Of a stretch of DNA of 64,000 bases, positions 25,147 to 34,171 are shown piece by piece. A program made the translations under genes and the position numbers. Location of the stretch: positions 1 through 64,000 of the forward strand of contig JAKLGA010000003.1 of the NCBI GenBank assembly GCA_022710975.1, read 5' to 3'. The notes beneath the pieces are model-generated. The model did not search any database and was not told the origin of the DNA. It was given only the letters and a program-made list of their open reading frames with translations. The number at the start of each line of letters is the position of its first letter. Position 1 is the first letter of the stretch. Origin of the DNA: Myxococcota bacterium (lineage in GTDB: Bacteria; Myxococcota; B64-G9).

Positions 25147-28100
25147 GTGACACGGCGGTCCTCATGCACCTTCTTGCTCCTGGCCGCGCTTGGCTCCTGG
25201 GGCTCCACGGGCTGCGAAGGTGGCACCCCAGTCCCCGAGCCCTGGATCCGTGTGCTGATCACCTCGCCATTGGACGGCGTCGAGCTCGAACAGGGCCGGA
25301 TCGACGTCGACCTGGCCCTCTCCTGGTACGGCCCCGCGGGCCAGGCGGCCACCCTGACCCTGCTCGCGGAGGACGGCCCGGTGGCCGAGGAAACGCTCTC
25401 GCTCGCCCCGGGGCTCACCGCGTTCGCCTTCCCCGCCGTGGATCTGGAGGCCTACTTCCAGGCGAGCCGCGCGACATCCCTCTCCGCCCGGCTGCGCACC
25501 GGGCAGGGTGAGGACGCCCTGGAGAGCACCTCGCCCCCCGTCGGCCTGCGCTTCCACCGGGACGAGATCCACATTCTGACCGCCGCCCTCACCGCCCCGC
25601 AGGACGGCGCTGCGCCCGAGGGCGACCTGGTGGACGTGCTGGTGGCGACCGACTGGAGCGGGCCCAGCGGCCAGGCGGCCAGCTTGACCTTGTTCGCCGG
25701 CGAGACGCCGCTGCTCGAGCGCGAGGTCGCGCTCGCGAACGGCTCCGGCGAGCTGCCCCTGGCCGGGGTGGATCTGTCGCCCTTCCGGGCGGCGGGCCAG
25801 CCGGCCTTCCTGCGGGCGGAGCTCCTCGCCACCCTCGAGGGGCGCGAGTACCGGGCCGCGACCGCGGCGGTCGAGGTGCGCTTCCAGCGCGGGGCCGTCG
25901 AGGAGCGGGCCCTGGCCGAGCTCGAGGCGGCCTCGGCCCGGCCCGTGCGCGTGCTGGTGGAGGAGGGCCGCCGCGCTGCGATCGCCTTCGACCTGCCGGC
26001 CGCCGGGGCCACGCGGGTCGAGCAGGCCTTCGGGGTGCTGGAGCAGCTCGGGGATCTCCTGGGGCTGGAGGACCCGCGCGAGGAGCTGCGCGTGGCCGGG
26101 GTGACCGAGGACGAGGACGGGGAGGCCTCGGTCGAGCTCACCCGGCGCATCGACGGCGTCCCGGTGTTCGGCGCGGATCTGGTGGTGCTCCTCGCGGGCG
26201 ACCGGGCCGTCCAGGTCAACACGCCCCAGGTCGTCCCGCCACCGCGGCCGATCCAGGACAGGGTTCCCCTGAGCCAGATCATGGAGACGATCGCCCTGGA
26301 GCTCGGCCAGGCCCGCCTGATGGGCGAGCCGCGCCTGGTGTACTACAACGCGGATCTGTGGCGGAACGAGCACGAGCGCGCCGCGAGCTCCGGACCCGCG
26401 CCCACCCGACTGGCCTGGCGCCTGTGGATCGCCGCCCCGAGCCCGGCACTTGCCGGGAGGCCGGACCACTGGGAGGTCTTCGCGGACGCGGAGACCGGCG
26501 ACCTCCTCGACGCCGCGCCTCAATCCAAGGAAGACTGCCCCGCGGATGACCTCGACCTCGACGTGCTCGACGCAGATGGCGACTCGGCCGACCTGTGCCT
26601 GACCTGGTTCGACACCTCCACCTGCTGCACCGAGGACGGCTGCGACTCAGGAATCCCCCGGGATGCGGAGGAGATCTACCCCATCGCCCGCGAGGTCTAC
26701 GACTGGTACTACTCCACCTTATGCCGCCGCGGCTGGGACGGGACCGACGGGCAGATCGAGTTCATCGTCCGCTACGACCGGCCCACCGCAGCCTTCCACC
26801 CGGGATGTGACTACACCTCCTACGGGCCCACGGTCATCGACGTGGATACGACGGCGCACGAGTTCACCCACGGGGTGAACCACTGGGACAACGAGCTGCG
26901 TTACAAGAACGACTCCGGCGCCATGGACGAGGGCCTGGCGGACATCTTCGGCGCCTTCGTGGACGGCGACCACAAGGGAATCGGCCTCGATCCTCATCAC
27001 GCCTCGGAGGGCTCGCAGCAAGACGGCGCGATGATTCACGATCTCTCCGACCCTCCCCGCGGCGGCCAGCCCGACCACTACGACGACTACGTGGTCACCA
27101 GCTCCGACAACGGCGGGGTGCACACCAACGGCGGCATCCTGTCCAAGGCCACCTGGCTGCTGTTCGCCGGAGGCACCCACCCGAAGAGCCACATCCCGGT
27201 CGAGTCCATCGGCATCTTCAAGCTCCGGAAGCTCTGGTACAGCGTGCTGCTGCACGACATCACCATGTCGTCGCGCATGTACTCCTTCTGCGGCTACGCC
27301 ATCCAGCGCGCCCAGCGCTGGTCCGAGCAGGGCACGCACGGCTTCACCGCCGCTGACGTCTGCCAGGTGAACAACGCCTGCGCCGCGGTGAGCCGCCGTT
27401 TCATGATGGACCTCGACTGCGACGGCCTACCGGACGGCACGGACACGGACCTGGACGGCCTGGTCGACGACCGCGACAACTGCCCGGAAGTCTCCAACCT
27501 CCTCCAGGAGGACATCGACGGGGACTGGCTGGGCGACGCCTGCGATCCGGACGACGACGGAGACAGCGTGGAGGACGAGCGAGACACCTGCCCGGCCAGC
27601 TTCAACCCCTCCCAGGCCGACCTGGACGCGGACGGCGCGGGGGACGCCTGCGACGACGACGACGACCGGGACGGGGTGCCCGACGCGAGCGACAACTGCC
27701 CCGGCGTCTACAACAGCGCCCAATTCAATCTGGACCTGGATGGTGCCGGAGACGACTGCGACGACGATCTCGAGAACGACGGGGTGCCGAACGACGAGGA
27801 CAACTGCCCGCGCCTCCGGAACCCCATGCAGGCGGACTCCGACCAAGACGGCGTGGGCACCGCGTGCGACAACTGCCCCGGGCTCTCCAACCCCGACCAG
27901 CAGAACCACGACCGGGACAGCTCCGGCGACGCCTGCGACCTCGACGACGACGACGATCAGGTGCCCGACGCCGAGGACAACTGCCCCACGGTCGAGAACC
28001 CGGACCAGTTCGACGGCGACGGCAACGACGTGGGCTTCGAGTGCGACACCGGCGAGCGCACCGCCGCCCTGCTGGAGCGCTGGAACGCGGGCTTCGAGGT

Positions 28101-28479
28101 GATGGTGGCCCTGGTCGAGCGCTACGGCATCCAGCCGCGCATCCCGCTGCCGGTGCGGGGCGGAGACGATCCCGACTGGGTGGACCCGAACGCGCTGGTC
28201 ACCGTGACCTTCCGCGCCATGGGCCCCGAGGACCTGCCCCTGGCCGTGGTGGACCAGTTCGGGCGGGTGGTGGCCCGGGCCCGGGCCACCCGGAACCCCG
28301 ACCAGACGACGAGCTACACCCTGACCTTCCGGCCGCGCATGGATCTCGACCGGGTGCTGCCCGACGGCGGCCTGGGCGCCTCGCTCGGCTCCCGCTACCA
28401 CCTCCAGTTCTTCCTGGCCGGCCAGCAGCCGGGCGAGATCGGCGGCACCCTCTCCATGCAGGAGTCCCTCGCGCCCTGA
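25147..28479 (+). CDS. Thermolysin-like (M4) metalloprotease lipoprotein with TSP3 repeats
   Basis: This 1110-aa protein starts at a GTG behind a good ribosome site; the signal ends in a lipobox (GSTGC). Two similar beta domains (about 35-125 and 140-240) come first, then a FTP/propeptide-like part. The M4 catalytic domain has H571-E572-F-T-H575 and the third zinc ligand E595 (MDEGLADIF). The downstream VHTNGG histidine fits the M4 active site. From about 763 to 968, six or so thrombospondin type-3 repeats (DxDxDGxxDxxDNCP) bind calcium. A beta-rich C-terminal domain follows. Likely a surface or secreted protease. Confidence 0.92.
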   Translation: MTRRSSCTFLLLAALGSWGSTGCEGGTPVPEPWIRVLITSPLDGVELEQGRIDVDLALSWYGPAGQAATLTLLAEDGPVAEETLSLAPGLTAFAFPAVDLEAYFQASRATSLSARLRTGQGEDALESTSPPVGLRFHRDEIHILTAALTAPQDGAAPEGDLVDVLVATDWSGPSGQAASLTLFAGETPLLEREVALANGSGELPLAGVDLSPFRAAGQPAFLRAELLATLEGREYRAATAAVEVRFQRGAVEERALAELEAASARPVRVLVEEGRRAAIAFDLPAAGATRVEQAFGVLEQLGDLLGLEDPREELRVAGVTEDEDGEASVELTRRIDGVPVFGADLVVLLAGDRAVQVNTPQVVPPPRPIQDRVPLSQIMETIALELGQARLMGEPRLVYYNADLWRNEHERAASSGPAPTRLAWRLWIAAPSPALAGRPDHWEVFADAETGDLLDAAPQSKEDCPADDLDLDVLDADGDSADLCLTWFDTSTCCTEDGCDSGIPRDAEEIYPIAREVYDWYYSTLCRRGWDGTDGQIEFIVRYDRPTAAFHPGCDYTSYGPTVIDVDTTAHEFTHGVNHWDNELRYKNDSGAMDEGLADIFGAFVDGDHKGIGLDPHHASEGSQQDGAMIHDLSDPPRGGQPDHYDDYVVTSSDNGGVHTNGGILSKATWLLFAGGTHPKSHIPVESIGIFKLRKLWYSVLLHDITMSSRMYSFCGYAIQRAQRWSEQGTHGFTAADVCQVNNACAAVSRRFMMDLDCDGLPDGTDTDLDGLVDDRDNCPEVSNLLQEDIDGDWLGDACDPDDDGDSVEDERDTCPASFNPSQADLDADGAGDACDDDDDRDGVPDASDNCPGVYNSAQFNLDLDGAGDDCDDDLENDGVPNDEDNCPRLRNPMQADSDQDGVGTACDNCPGLSNPDQQNHDRDSSGDACDLDDDDDQVPDAEDNCPTVENPDQFDGDGNDVGFECDTGERTAALLERWNAGFEVMVALVERYGIQPRIPLPVRGGDDPDWVDPNALVTVTFRAMGPEDLPLAVVDQFGRVVARARATRNPDQTTSYTLTFRPRMDLDRVLPDGGLGASLGSRYHLQFFLAGQQPGEIGGTLSMQESLAP

Positions 28480-28501
28480 GCCGCCGCCGCGGCCCCCGGA
28501 C

Positions 28502-28529
28502 TTGCCAGGCGCTGCGGGCGTGGTAACCT
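28502..28529 (+). promoter_or_regulatory. Promoter with -10 close to start codon
   Basis: TTGCCA (28502-28507) and TAACCT (28524-28529) have a 16-bp spacer. The ATG at 28539 is 9 nt further and lacks a ribosome site, suggesting a leaderless mRNA. Confidence 0.5.
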
Positions 28530-28538
28530 CGCCCCGCC

Positions 28539-29276
28539 ATGGCGAAGGACCTCCGCGCCGTCTACAGAGCGCTCTCGGACGAGGTCGAGCGGCTGCGCTT
28601 CGGCCCGCCGGTCTCCTGCGTGTACAACCCGCTTCGCTACGCCCGGGCGCCGCACGAGGCCTACCTGGCGCGGTACGCGCGGCCGGGCGTCCAGGCGGTG
28701 CTGCTCGGCATGAACCCCGGCCCCTTCGGCATGGCCCAGACCGGGGTGCCCTTCGGCGAGGTCGCGGCCGTCACCGGCTGGCTGGGGCTCGGGGACGAGG
28801 GCCCGATCGCCAGGCCCGCGCGCGAGCACCCCAAGCGCCCCGTGCAGGGATTCTCCTGCGCTCGCTCCGAGGTGAGCGGCCGGCGGCTGTGGGGCTGGGC
28901 CCAGAGCCGCTTCGGCACGCCGGCGCGCTTCTTCCGGCGCTTCCTGGTGCTCAACTACTGCCCGCTCGCCTTCCTGCTCCCGAGCGGGGCCAACCTGACC
29001 CCGGACAAGCTCGGGCGGGCCGAGCGCGAGCGGCTCTTCGCGGCCTGCGACCGGGCGCTCGCGGCGGCCGTGGCCTGGCTCGAGCCGCGGGCCGTGGTGG
29101 GGGTGGGCGCCTTCGCCGAGGGGCGCGCCCGCGCGGCCCTCTCGGGCCGGGAGCTCGCCTTCGGCCGCATCCCCCACCCCAGCCCCGCCAGCCCCCAGGC
29201 CAACCGCGGCTGGGAGGCCCAGGCGGACGCGGCCCTGGCCGCGCTCGGCCTCGGCCCGCAGGGAGCCCCGCCTTGA
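28539..29276 (+). CDS. SMUG1-type uracil-DNA glycosylase
   Basis: This 245-aa enzyme removes uracil and oxidised pyrimidines from DNA. The SMUG1 active-site block is complete: LLGMNPGPFGMAQTGVPFG at 57-73. LVLNYCPLAFL and the C-terminal IPHPSPASPQANRGW, which contains the H-P-S intercalation loop, also fit. Length matches SMUG1. It is the first gene of an operon with a class IV aminotransferase (TTGA overlap), sirtuin and ArsC. Confidence 0.92.
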   Translation: MAKDLRAVYRALSDEVERLRFGPPVSCVYNPLRYARAPHEAYLARYARPGVQAVLLGMNPGPFGMAQTGVPFGEVAAVTGWLGLGDEGPIARPAREHPKRPVQGFSCARSEVSGRRLWGWAQSRFGTPARFFRRFLVLNYCPLAFLLPSGANLTPDKLGRAERERLFAACDRALAAAVAWLEPRAVVGVGAFAEGRARAALSGRELAFGRIPHPSPASPQANRGWEAQADAALAALGLGPQGAPP

Positions 29277-30166
29277 CCAGCCTGGTGTGCATCGACGGGG
29301 AGCTCATGGAGCCCGCGGCGGCCCGGGTGCCCGTCTTCGACCGCGGCTTCCTGTACGGCGACTCGGTCTACGAGGTGGTGCGCACCTACCTGGGGGTGCC
29401 CTTCCACCTGGACCGGCACCTCGAGCGCCTGGAGCGCTCGGCCGCCGCGCTGGAGCTCGCGCTGCCGCCCCGGGCGACGCTCGTCGCCTGGCTGAAGAGC
29501 GCGCTGCGCGCGGCCGGGAACCCCGAGTCCTACGCCCGGCTGATCGTCACCCGGGGCAGCGGGCCCATCACCCTGGACCCGACCACGGCCGACCGGCCGC
29601 GCACCGTGCTGCTGGTCAAGGCCCTCGAGCCCTACCCGGCCTGGATGTACGCGCAGGGCATCAAGGTCAGCGTGCCGGCCATCCGCCGCAACCCGCGCGC
29701 GGCGCTGGACCCGTCGGTCAAGAGCGGCAACTACCTCAACAACGTGCTGGCGCTCGGGCAGGCGCGCCGGGCGGGCTTCGACGACGCGCTGCTGCTGGAC
29801 ATCCGCGGCCGGGTGACCGAGGGCAGCTCCTCGAACGTGTTCGCCGTGCGCGGGGGGAGCCTGCTCACCCCGCCGCTCGAGACCGGGCTGCTGCACGGGG
29901 TGACCCGCGCGCTGGTGCTCGAGCTGGCCGGCCAGGTGGGCCTGCAGGCCCACGAGCGCGAGCTGGAGGTGGCGGACCTCGCCCGGGCCGACGAGCTGTG
30001 GCTGACCAGCACGCTGCGGGAGGTGCTGCCGGTGGTGCGCCTCGACGAGGCGACGATCGGCGCCGGCGCGCCCGGGCCCCGCTACCGGGCCATGGCCGAG
30101 CGCCTGCACGCGCACGCGCTCGACTGGGCGCGCGCGGCGGCCGCGGACTTCTGGAGGGAGCCATGA
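29273..30166 (+). CDS. Class IV PLP aminotransferase (branched-chain/D-amino acid type)
   Basis: This 297-aa enzyme has the fold-type IV signature: GDSVYEVVRT near residue 29, the PLP lysine K150 in SVKSGNYLNNVLA and the phosphate-binding GRVTEGSSSNVF. It ends near ELWLTSTLREVLPVV. The family includes IlvE, D-alanine aminotransferase and aminodeoxychorismate lyase; the sequence does not settle which. The start is TTG at 29273, overlapping the previous stop (TTGA) with AGGGAG 7 nt upstream; GTG at 29285 is an alternative. Confidence 0.9.
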   Translation: MTSLVCIDGELMEPAAARVPVFDRGFLYGDSVYEVVRTYLGVPFHLDRHLERLERSAAALELALPPRATLVAWLKSALRAAGNPESYARLIVTRGSGPITLDPTTADRPRTVLLVKALEPYPAWMYAQGIKVSVPAIRRNPRAALDPSVKSGNYLNNVLALGQARRAGFDDALLLDIRGRVTEGSSSNVFAVRGGSLLTPPLETGLLHGVTRALVLELAGQVGLQAHERELEVADLARADELWLTSTLREVLPVVRLDEATIGAGAPGPRYRAMAERLHAHALDWARAAAADFWREP

Positions 30167-30924
30167 GCAAGCTCGGGGAGCAGGCCGAGGAGTGCGCGCG
30201 CCTCCTGCGCCAGAGCCGGAGCGCGGCGCTGCTGTCGGGCGCGGGCATGAGCACGGCCGCGGGCATCCAGGACTTCCGCGGGCCCCAGGGGCTGTACCGG
30301 CAGCTCGGCGTCGACGAGCCCGAGCGGCTGTTCGACATCCGCCACTTCCTGCTCGACCCCTCGGACTTCTACGAGTTCCACGCCCGGTTCGTGGAGCTGG
30401 TGGGGCGGGTGCAGCCCACCCGGGCCCACCGCTTCTTCGCCGAGCTGGAGTCGCGGGGGAAACTCCGCGGGATCATCACCCAGAACATCGACTCGCTGCA
30501 CCAGCGCGCCGGCTCGAAGAACGTGCTCGAGATCCACGGCGGCATCTGGCAGAGCACCTGCCTGCGCTGCGGCAAGCTCTACGATCTCGACCGCGCCACC
30601 CGCCTGATGGAGCTGCAGGGCGTGCCGCACTGCGAGTCCTGCGGCGGGCCGCTGAAGCCCGACGTGGTCTTCTTCGGCGAGGCGGTCAAGCACCTGGAGG
30701 AGTGCCGCCGCCTGGCCGAGCAGGTGGATCTGTTCTTCGTGGCGGGCTCCTCGCTGGTGGTCACCCCGGCCGCCGTCCTGCCCGCGCTGTGTCCGGGCCG
30801 CATCGTGGTGGTCAACCGGGGCGAGCTGTCCCACGCCTTCCTGCCCCCCGAGCGCATCGCGCTCCTGGTCGAGGAGGACATCGACACCTTCTTCGACGCG
30901 GTGCGCGCCGCCCTGGGCTGGTGA
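30163..30924 (+). CDS. Sir2-family NAD-dependent protein deacylase
   Basis: This 253-aa sirtuin has the NAD-binding GAGMSTAAGIQDFRG, TQNIDSLHQRAG, catalytic H125 (EIHGG) and a zinc ribbon with C133, C136, C157 and C160. GSSLVVTPAA and VVVNRGE lie in the Rossmann part. It removes acyl groups from lysines, consuming NAD. The ATG overlaps the aminotransferase stop (ATGA) and GGAGGGAG precedes it. The phosphatase-like ArsC gene follows 9 nt later. Confidence 0.95.
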   Translation: MSKLGEQAEECARLLRQSRSAALLSGAGMSTAAGIQDFRGPQGLYRQLGVDEPERLFDIRHFLLDPSDFYEFHARFVELVGRVQPTRAHRFFAELESRGKLRGIITQNIDSLHQRAGSKNVLEIHGGIWQSTCLRCGKLYDLDRATRLMELQGVPHCESCGGPLKPDVVFFGEAVKHLEECRRLAEQVDLFFVAGSSLVVTPAAVLPALCPGRIVVVNRGELSHAFLPPERIALLVEEDIDTFFDAVRAALGW

Positions 30925-30933
30925 GGGAATCCG

Positions 30934-31353
30934 ATGAAGGGGCTCCTGTTCCTGTGCGTGGAGAACTCGGCCCGCTCCCAGATGGCCGAGGGCCTGGCGC
31001 GCCTGGCGGCGCCCGAGGGCCTGCGGGTGTTCTCGGCGGGCTCCCGGCCCACGGCCGTGCGGCCCGAGGCGATCGCGGTCCTGGCCGAGCTCGGCATCGA
31101 CATCTCCGCCGCCCGCGCCAAGTCCGTGAGCGACATCCCCCCCGCGCTGGTGGACACGGTCATCACCCTGTGCAGCGAGCAGGACTGCCCGCTGTTCCTC
31201 GGCCGGGCCCGCCGGCGGCACTGGGACCTGCCCGACCCGGCCGCGGTCCAGGGACCCCCGGAGGCGCGCCTGGACGCCTTCCGCGCCGTGCGCGACGAGC
31301 TCCGCCGGCGCATCGCGGCGCTGCTGGCCGAGGAGCCGAGCGCTACGCGGTGA
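30934..31353 (+). CDS. arsC: Thioredoxin-coupled arsenate reductase (LMW-phosphatase fold)
   Basis: This 139-aa protein has the phosphatase P-loop CVENSARSQMAEG with nucleophile C8, plus the redox pair C80 and C85 (TLCSEQDC) of the thioredoxin-type ArsC. The aspartate in HWDLPDP is the general acid. These features favour arsenate reductase over tyrosine phosphatase. There is no ArsR or ArsB nearby; it closes the glycosylase-aminotransferase-sirtuin operon. Confidence 0.85.
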   Translation: MKGLLFLCVENSARSQMAEGLARLAAPEGLRVFSAGSRPTAVRPEAIAVLAELGIDISAARAKSVSDIPPALVDTVITLCSEQDCPLFLGRARRRHWDLPDPAAVQGPPEARLDAFRAVRDELRRRIAALLAEEPSATR

Positions 31354-31394
31354 AGGGATTCGGGTGGAGGAAAGAAGTGTGGGCGAGAGCGAGT

Positions 31395-32395
31395 CTTCAG
31401 GGTCCAGGTCTCCCCTTCAGAGCTCGAAGCCACGCTCGGTCAGGCGGTCCACGTCACCGTGGATGCCTCTCCTCTCGTGGGGTTCTGACACCTCTCGGAG
31501 TCCTGAAACGCGGCGCTAACCCGCGCATTGGTTGCGAGCTCCCTCTGCGGTCTCCATCCGGCCACGGACGCCGGACCGACCCTTGAGGTCTTCGCACCGC
31601 GTTCCGCCTCGCCGAAGTGATATCGGCTCGGCCACCTCCCACAGGTTTTCAGTCCCCTTCAGAGTATCACCGAGCGTGCTCGCCGGGCCTCACTGTCCAG
31701 GCCCGACCGCTCTCGTGGGGTTCGCTCCCCTTCGGCGCCTCACGGACATCCGGAGCCCACTCACCCCGGGCTTGCCTCACCCGGTACGTTGCGCCTTCAG
31801 GCTTTCACAGCCTCCTGGCGCCTTGCTTCTCCGGACGCCTCCCGGCCTTGTTTCATGCCGGTAACGCCCATGGGGTTTCACGCCCTTCAGAGCCTTTCCC
31901 CCAGCTCCAGCCGGATCCCTCTCGGGATCGCGTTGCCCTCCTGCCGTTCACCGTCGCGATTCGGCTCGGCTTCAGGGCCTTGTCTCCGGAGTCTGGGTCC
32001 GTTGTCCGGGCGGTCCATATTTCAGGAACCGCCCGGGCCCGATGCTCTCCTGGGCTTCTGCCCCTCCAGGGTCTTCTCCTCTCCCGCGATGGCTTCCCCT
32101 TCGGGTCGCCTCCTCTCCTGAGCTTCACCCCGGCCTTCTCGGCGAACCGTCAAACCCGGGGTTGCCCTCCAGAGTCTCCTTCACGGGAGAGTCGGCCTTG
32201 GGCTCTCTCGAGCCCGCCAACCCTCCTGGGGTCTCCTGCCTCGTCGTTCCCGTCCGGTTTCCCGGCCGCTTGACGAGGTCTTCGCCCCTGACTCTTCAGT
32301 AAAATGAAGGTTCAAAGAGCGAAGGCCTGCGCCGCTGCGCCGGGCCCGGTTCGGGGCGTTTCGGCCCGAACCCTGAGCGACTCGCCTCGCCCACG
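31395..32395 (-). ncRNA. Candidate large structured RNA, minus strand
   Basis: About 1 kb has no convincing gene but many stable hairpins whose loops make sense only as minus-strand RNA. GGGCTC-GAGA-GAGCCC lies at 32200-32215, GATCCC-GAGA-GGGATC at 31914-31929 and CCGG-GAAA-CCGG (32254-32265) inside CCTCGTC/GACGAGG (32239-32278); all three have GNRA tetraloops. CCGGGCGGT/ACCGCCCGG pair at 32007-32037, and GCGCC/AGGCT nested stems lie at 31791-31821. A motif read as CTCTGAAGG recurs near 31414, 31656 and 31884. A promoter with perfect -35 faces this way at 32403-32432. Class unknown; ends approximate. Open frames here look like shadows. Confidence 0.5.
32348..32372 (-). other. Strong GGTTCGGG/CCCGAACC hairpin near the RNA 5' end
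   Basis: GGTTCGGG (32348-32355) and CCCGAACC (32365-32372) form a perfect 8-bp stem with a 9-nt loop, extendable by GGG/CCC neighbours. It lies about 25 nt after the predicted minus-strand transcription start. Confidence 0.6.
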
Positions 32396-32402
32396 ATCGA
32401 GC

Positions 32403-32432
32403 AGGGTAGAGTGCTCGCCCGAGGTTTGTCAA
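32403..32432 (-). promoter_or_regulatory. Sigma-70 promoter for the minus-strand RNA
   Basis: Read on the minus strand, a perfect TTGACA (32432-32427) is followed after 18 bp by TACCCT (32408-32403). No protein-coding start lies suitably downstream, which favours an RNA transcript. Confidence 0.6.
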
Positions 32433-32614
32433 TGCCGATTTTCTGGAATTCGCTTGACGCACCCGGTCAACCAGCGTAGACCGCCAGCACTGCTTGGGAT
32501 TCTCTGATCACTCCCCAACAACAAAAAGCTGGAAAGTACACGATGGATGGCGTAAGCTTGCAAAGGGTGGGATACGCAAGATGCAACGAATGAGAAGTGG
32601 GGACCCTACATCGG

Positions 32615-34135
32615 ATGAGAACACGGCCACTACACACCAAGAAGCGGAAGATGATTGTAGGGTGGTTCATCGCACTCGCTTTGTTATTACAGTCCCTCGC
32701 ATGCGGCAATCCGGCTTCCGACCCAGCGGTATCGAGTTTCCAGGTCCTGGCTGAGTTTCATGGACTTGACTACGCCGTACTCTCTCAACTTGGCTCCGCC
32801 TGGGCCGATGAGTTCATATTTTCTGGCTATTGCGAGCGTGAGAATTGCCGATTCGAATCCGTGGCCGGTGATTCATTCTCGATCGATCCCATCGGACTGC
32901 CCGATTCGTTTCTGGGTCGCATGACGACTGCCGGGAACCTGAAGTGGCACGCTGTCCTCTCCGGCCTCGATAGCAATTGGATAGAGGCACTGGATGTGAA
33001 CCAGCAGGGCATCACTGCTATTACCGGCGTGTTCGGTTCCTCATTCCAAACTATCGATGCGAATGGCCTGGCGTCGACATTCTCTTCTCCGCACTCGCAG
33101 AACGCGCTCATCGCATTCTTCGACCAAAGCGGGCAAGCGCTAGAAGCCAACCTTCTTCAGGCCACAGGGGGGGCCGAGGGGACAGCAATTACCTGGGTAT
33201 ACGGCGACGAGGTTGTTGTAGGCCTAGATTTCTCAGGTTCAATCGATCTTGAACTCATTGGGGGCCAGGTGGCCTCGGTTTCTTCCCGCGGACGAAAGGA
33301 CTCCCTGATCCTCAGGATGAACACGCGTGGCGAAGTCGGATGGTGGGTACAGCTAGGCGGAGAACGAGACGAATTCGCTGTATCGCTCAAGGCGTTCTCG
33401 GATGGCACCATTAGGGCGTCACTGAGATACAGTTCTCCTGTAACCGTTGATCGCAATGGTGAGTTCATCGCATCGTATTCATCTACGGGAGGATCCGATC
33501 TTCTCGTGCTGTCTATCGACGAGAACGGCTATCTTTCCTGGGGTTTTTCGTGCGGCAAGCTGGGATCTTCGATTCTGATTTCCGAGTTTCTTGAAGACGA
33601 AGCTGGCGGTTTTCACGTCACCGGAAGTTACACCAACCAATCCACGCTCAGGGGCACGGATGGAATCTCAAGGGAGCTTGACTCCTTCGGCAGGTATACC
33701 GATACAAGCGATGGCTTCTGGGCGCGATACGATGGTCGTGGCGGTCTAGAAACGGTTGTCGCGTTCGGAGGCTGGGGCCATGACCGCGCGACGAACATAG
33801 AACGACTTCCCAATGGCACCATTCGAGTTACAGGATTCGGATCGCTTCAGGGATTCTCCATCAAGGATCTTGAAGCAAACGAAATCACTCTGTCTGACGG
33901 TTATTCAATTGACTTCGACCAAAATGGGACTCCGACGGGATACGCAGTACTGGGTTCTGAATCGGATGATGCATTCAGGGAATCCGTACTGCTTGGTTCT
34001 GAAGCCAACATTCTCTCGTTCAACTCGAGGGGTGGAATAATGGCCCTCGGGCCAGATGGGGAGATCGAGGAGTTCCCCTGCGAGGGAGAATCCGACGGAT
34101 ATATTCTCAAACGGATAGAAAATTCGATTCCCTGA
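32615..34135 (+). CDS. Lipoprotein with repeated beta-propeller-like (SBBP) segments
   Basis: This protein (506 aa from ATG 32615) has a basic n-region, a hydrophobic stretch and lipobox LQSLAC. The mature part repeats motifs such as 'GNLKWHAVLSG', 'RGEVGWWVQLGG' and 'NGYLSWGFSCG', each followed by strands, as in SBBP-type or other beta-propeller repeats. Start at 32651 is also possible. Codons here are far less G/C-ending than in the rest of the window, marking the start of an AT-richer island. No enzymatic motif is visible. Confidence 0.75.
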   Translation: MRTRPLHTKKRKMIVGWFIALALLLQSLACGNPASDPAVSSFQVLAEFHGLDYAVLSQLGSAWADEFIFSGYCERENCRFESVAGDSFSIDPIGLPDSFLGRMTTAGNLKWHAVLSGLDSNWIEALDVNQQGITAITGVFGSSFQTIDANGLASTFSSPHSQNALIAFFDQSGQALEANLLQATGGAEGTAITWVYGDEVVVGLDFSGSIDLELIGGQVASVSSRGRKDSLILRMNTRGEVGWWVQLGGERDEFAVSLKAFSDGTIRASLRYSSPVTVDRNGEFIASYSSTGGSDLLVLSIDENGYLSWGFSCGKLGSSILISEFLEDEAGGFHVTGSYTNQSTLRGTDGISRELDSFGRYTDTSDGFWARYDGRGGLETVVAFGGWGHDRATNIERLPNGTIRVTGFGSLQGFSIKDLEANEITLSDGYSIDFDQNGTPTGYAVLGSESDDAFRESVLLGSEANILSFNSRGGIMALGPDGEIEEFPCEGESDGYILKRIENSIP

Positions 34136-34171
34136 TATTCACAACAAACAACGGAAAAGATGGAGGCGCTC

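Noticed and set aside
31532-32302. Several Ser/Pro/Leu-rich frames in the gene-free block
   Set aside because: Both strands give overlapping frames with no start context, no domain and no GC3 bias. Hairpins explain the block better.
31395-32395. Group II intron, RNase P RNA, tmRNA or rRNA antisense
   Set aside because: No GUGYG start or domain V-like element, no RNase P or tmRNA core motif, and no reverse transcriptase or IscB-like ORF was found. Class left open.
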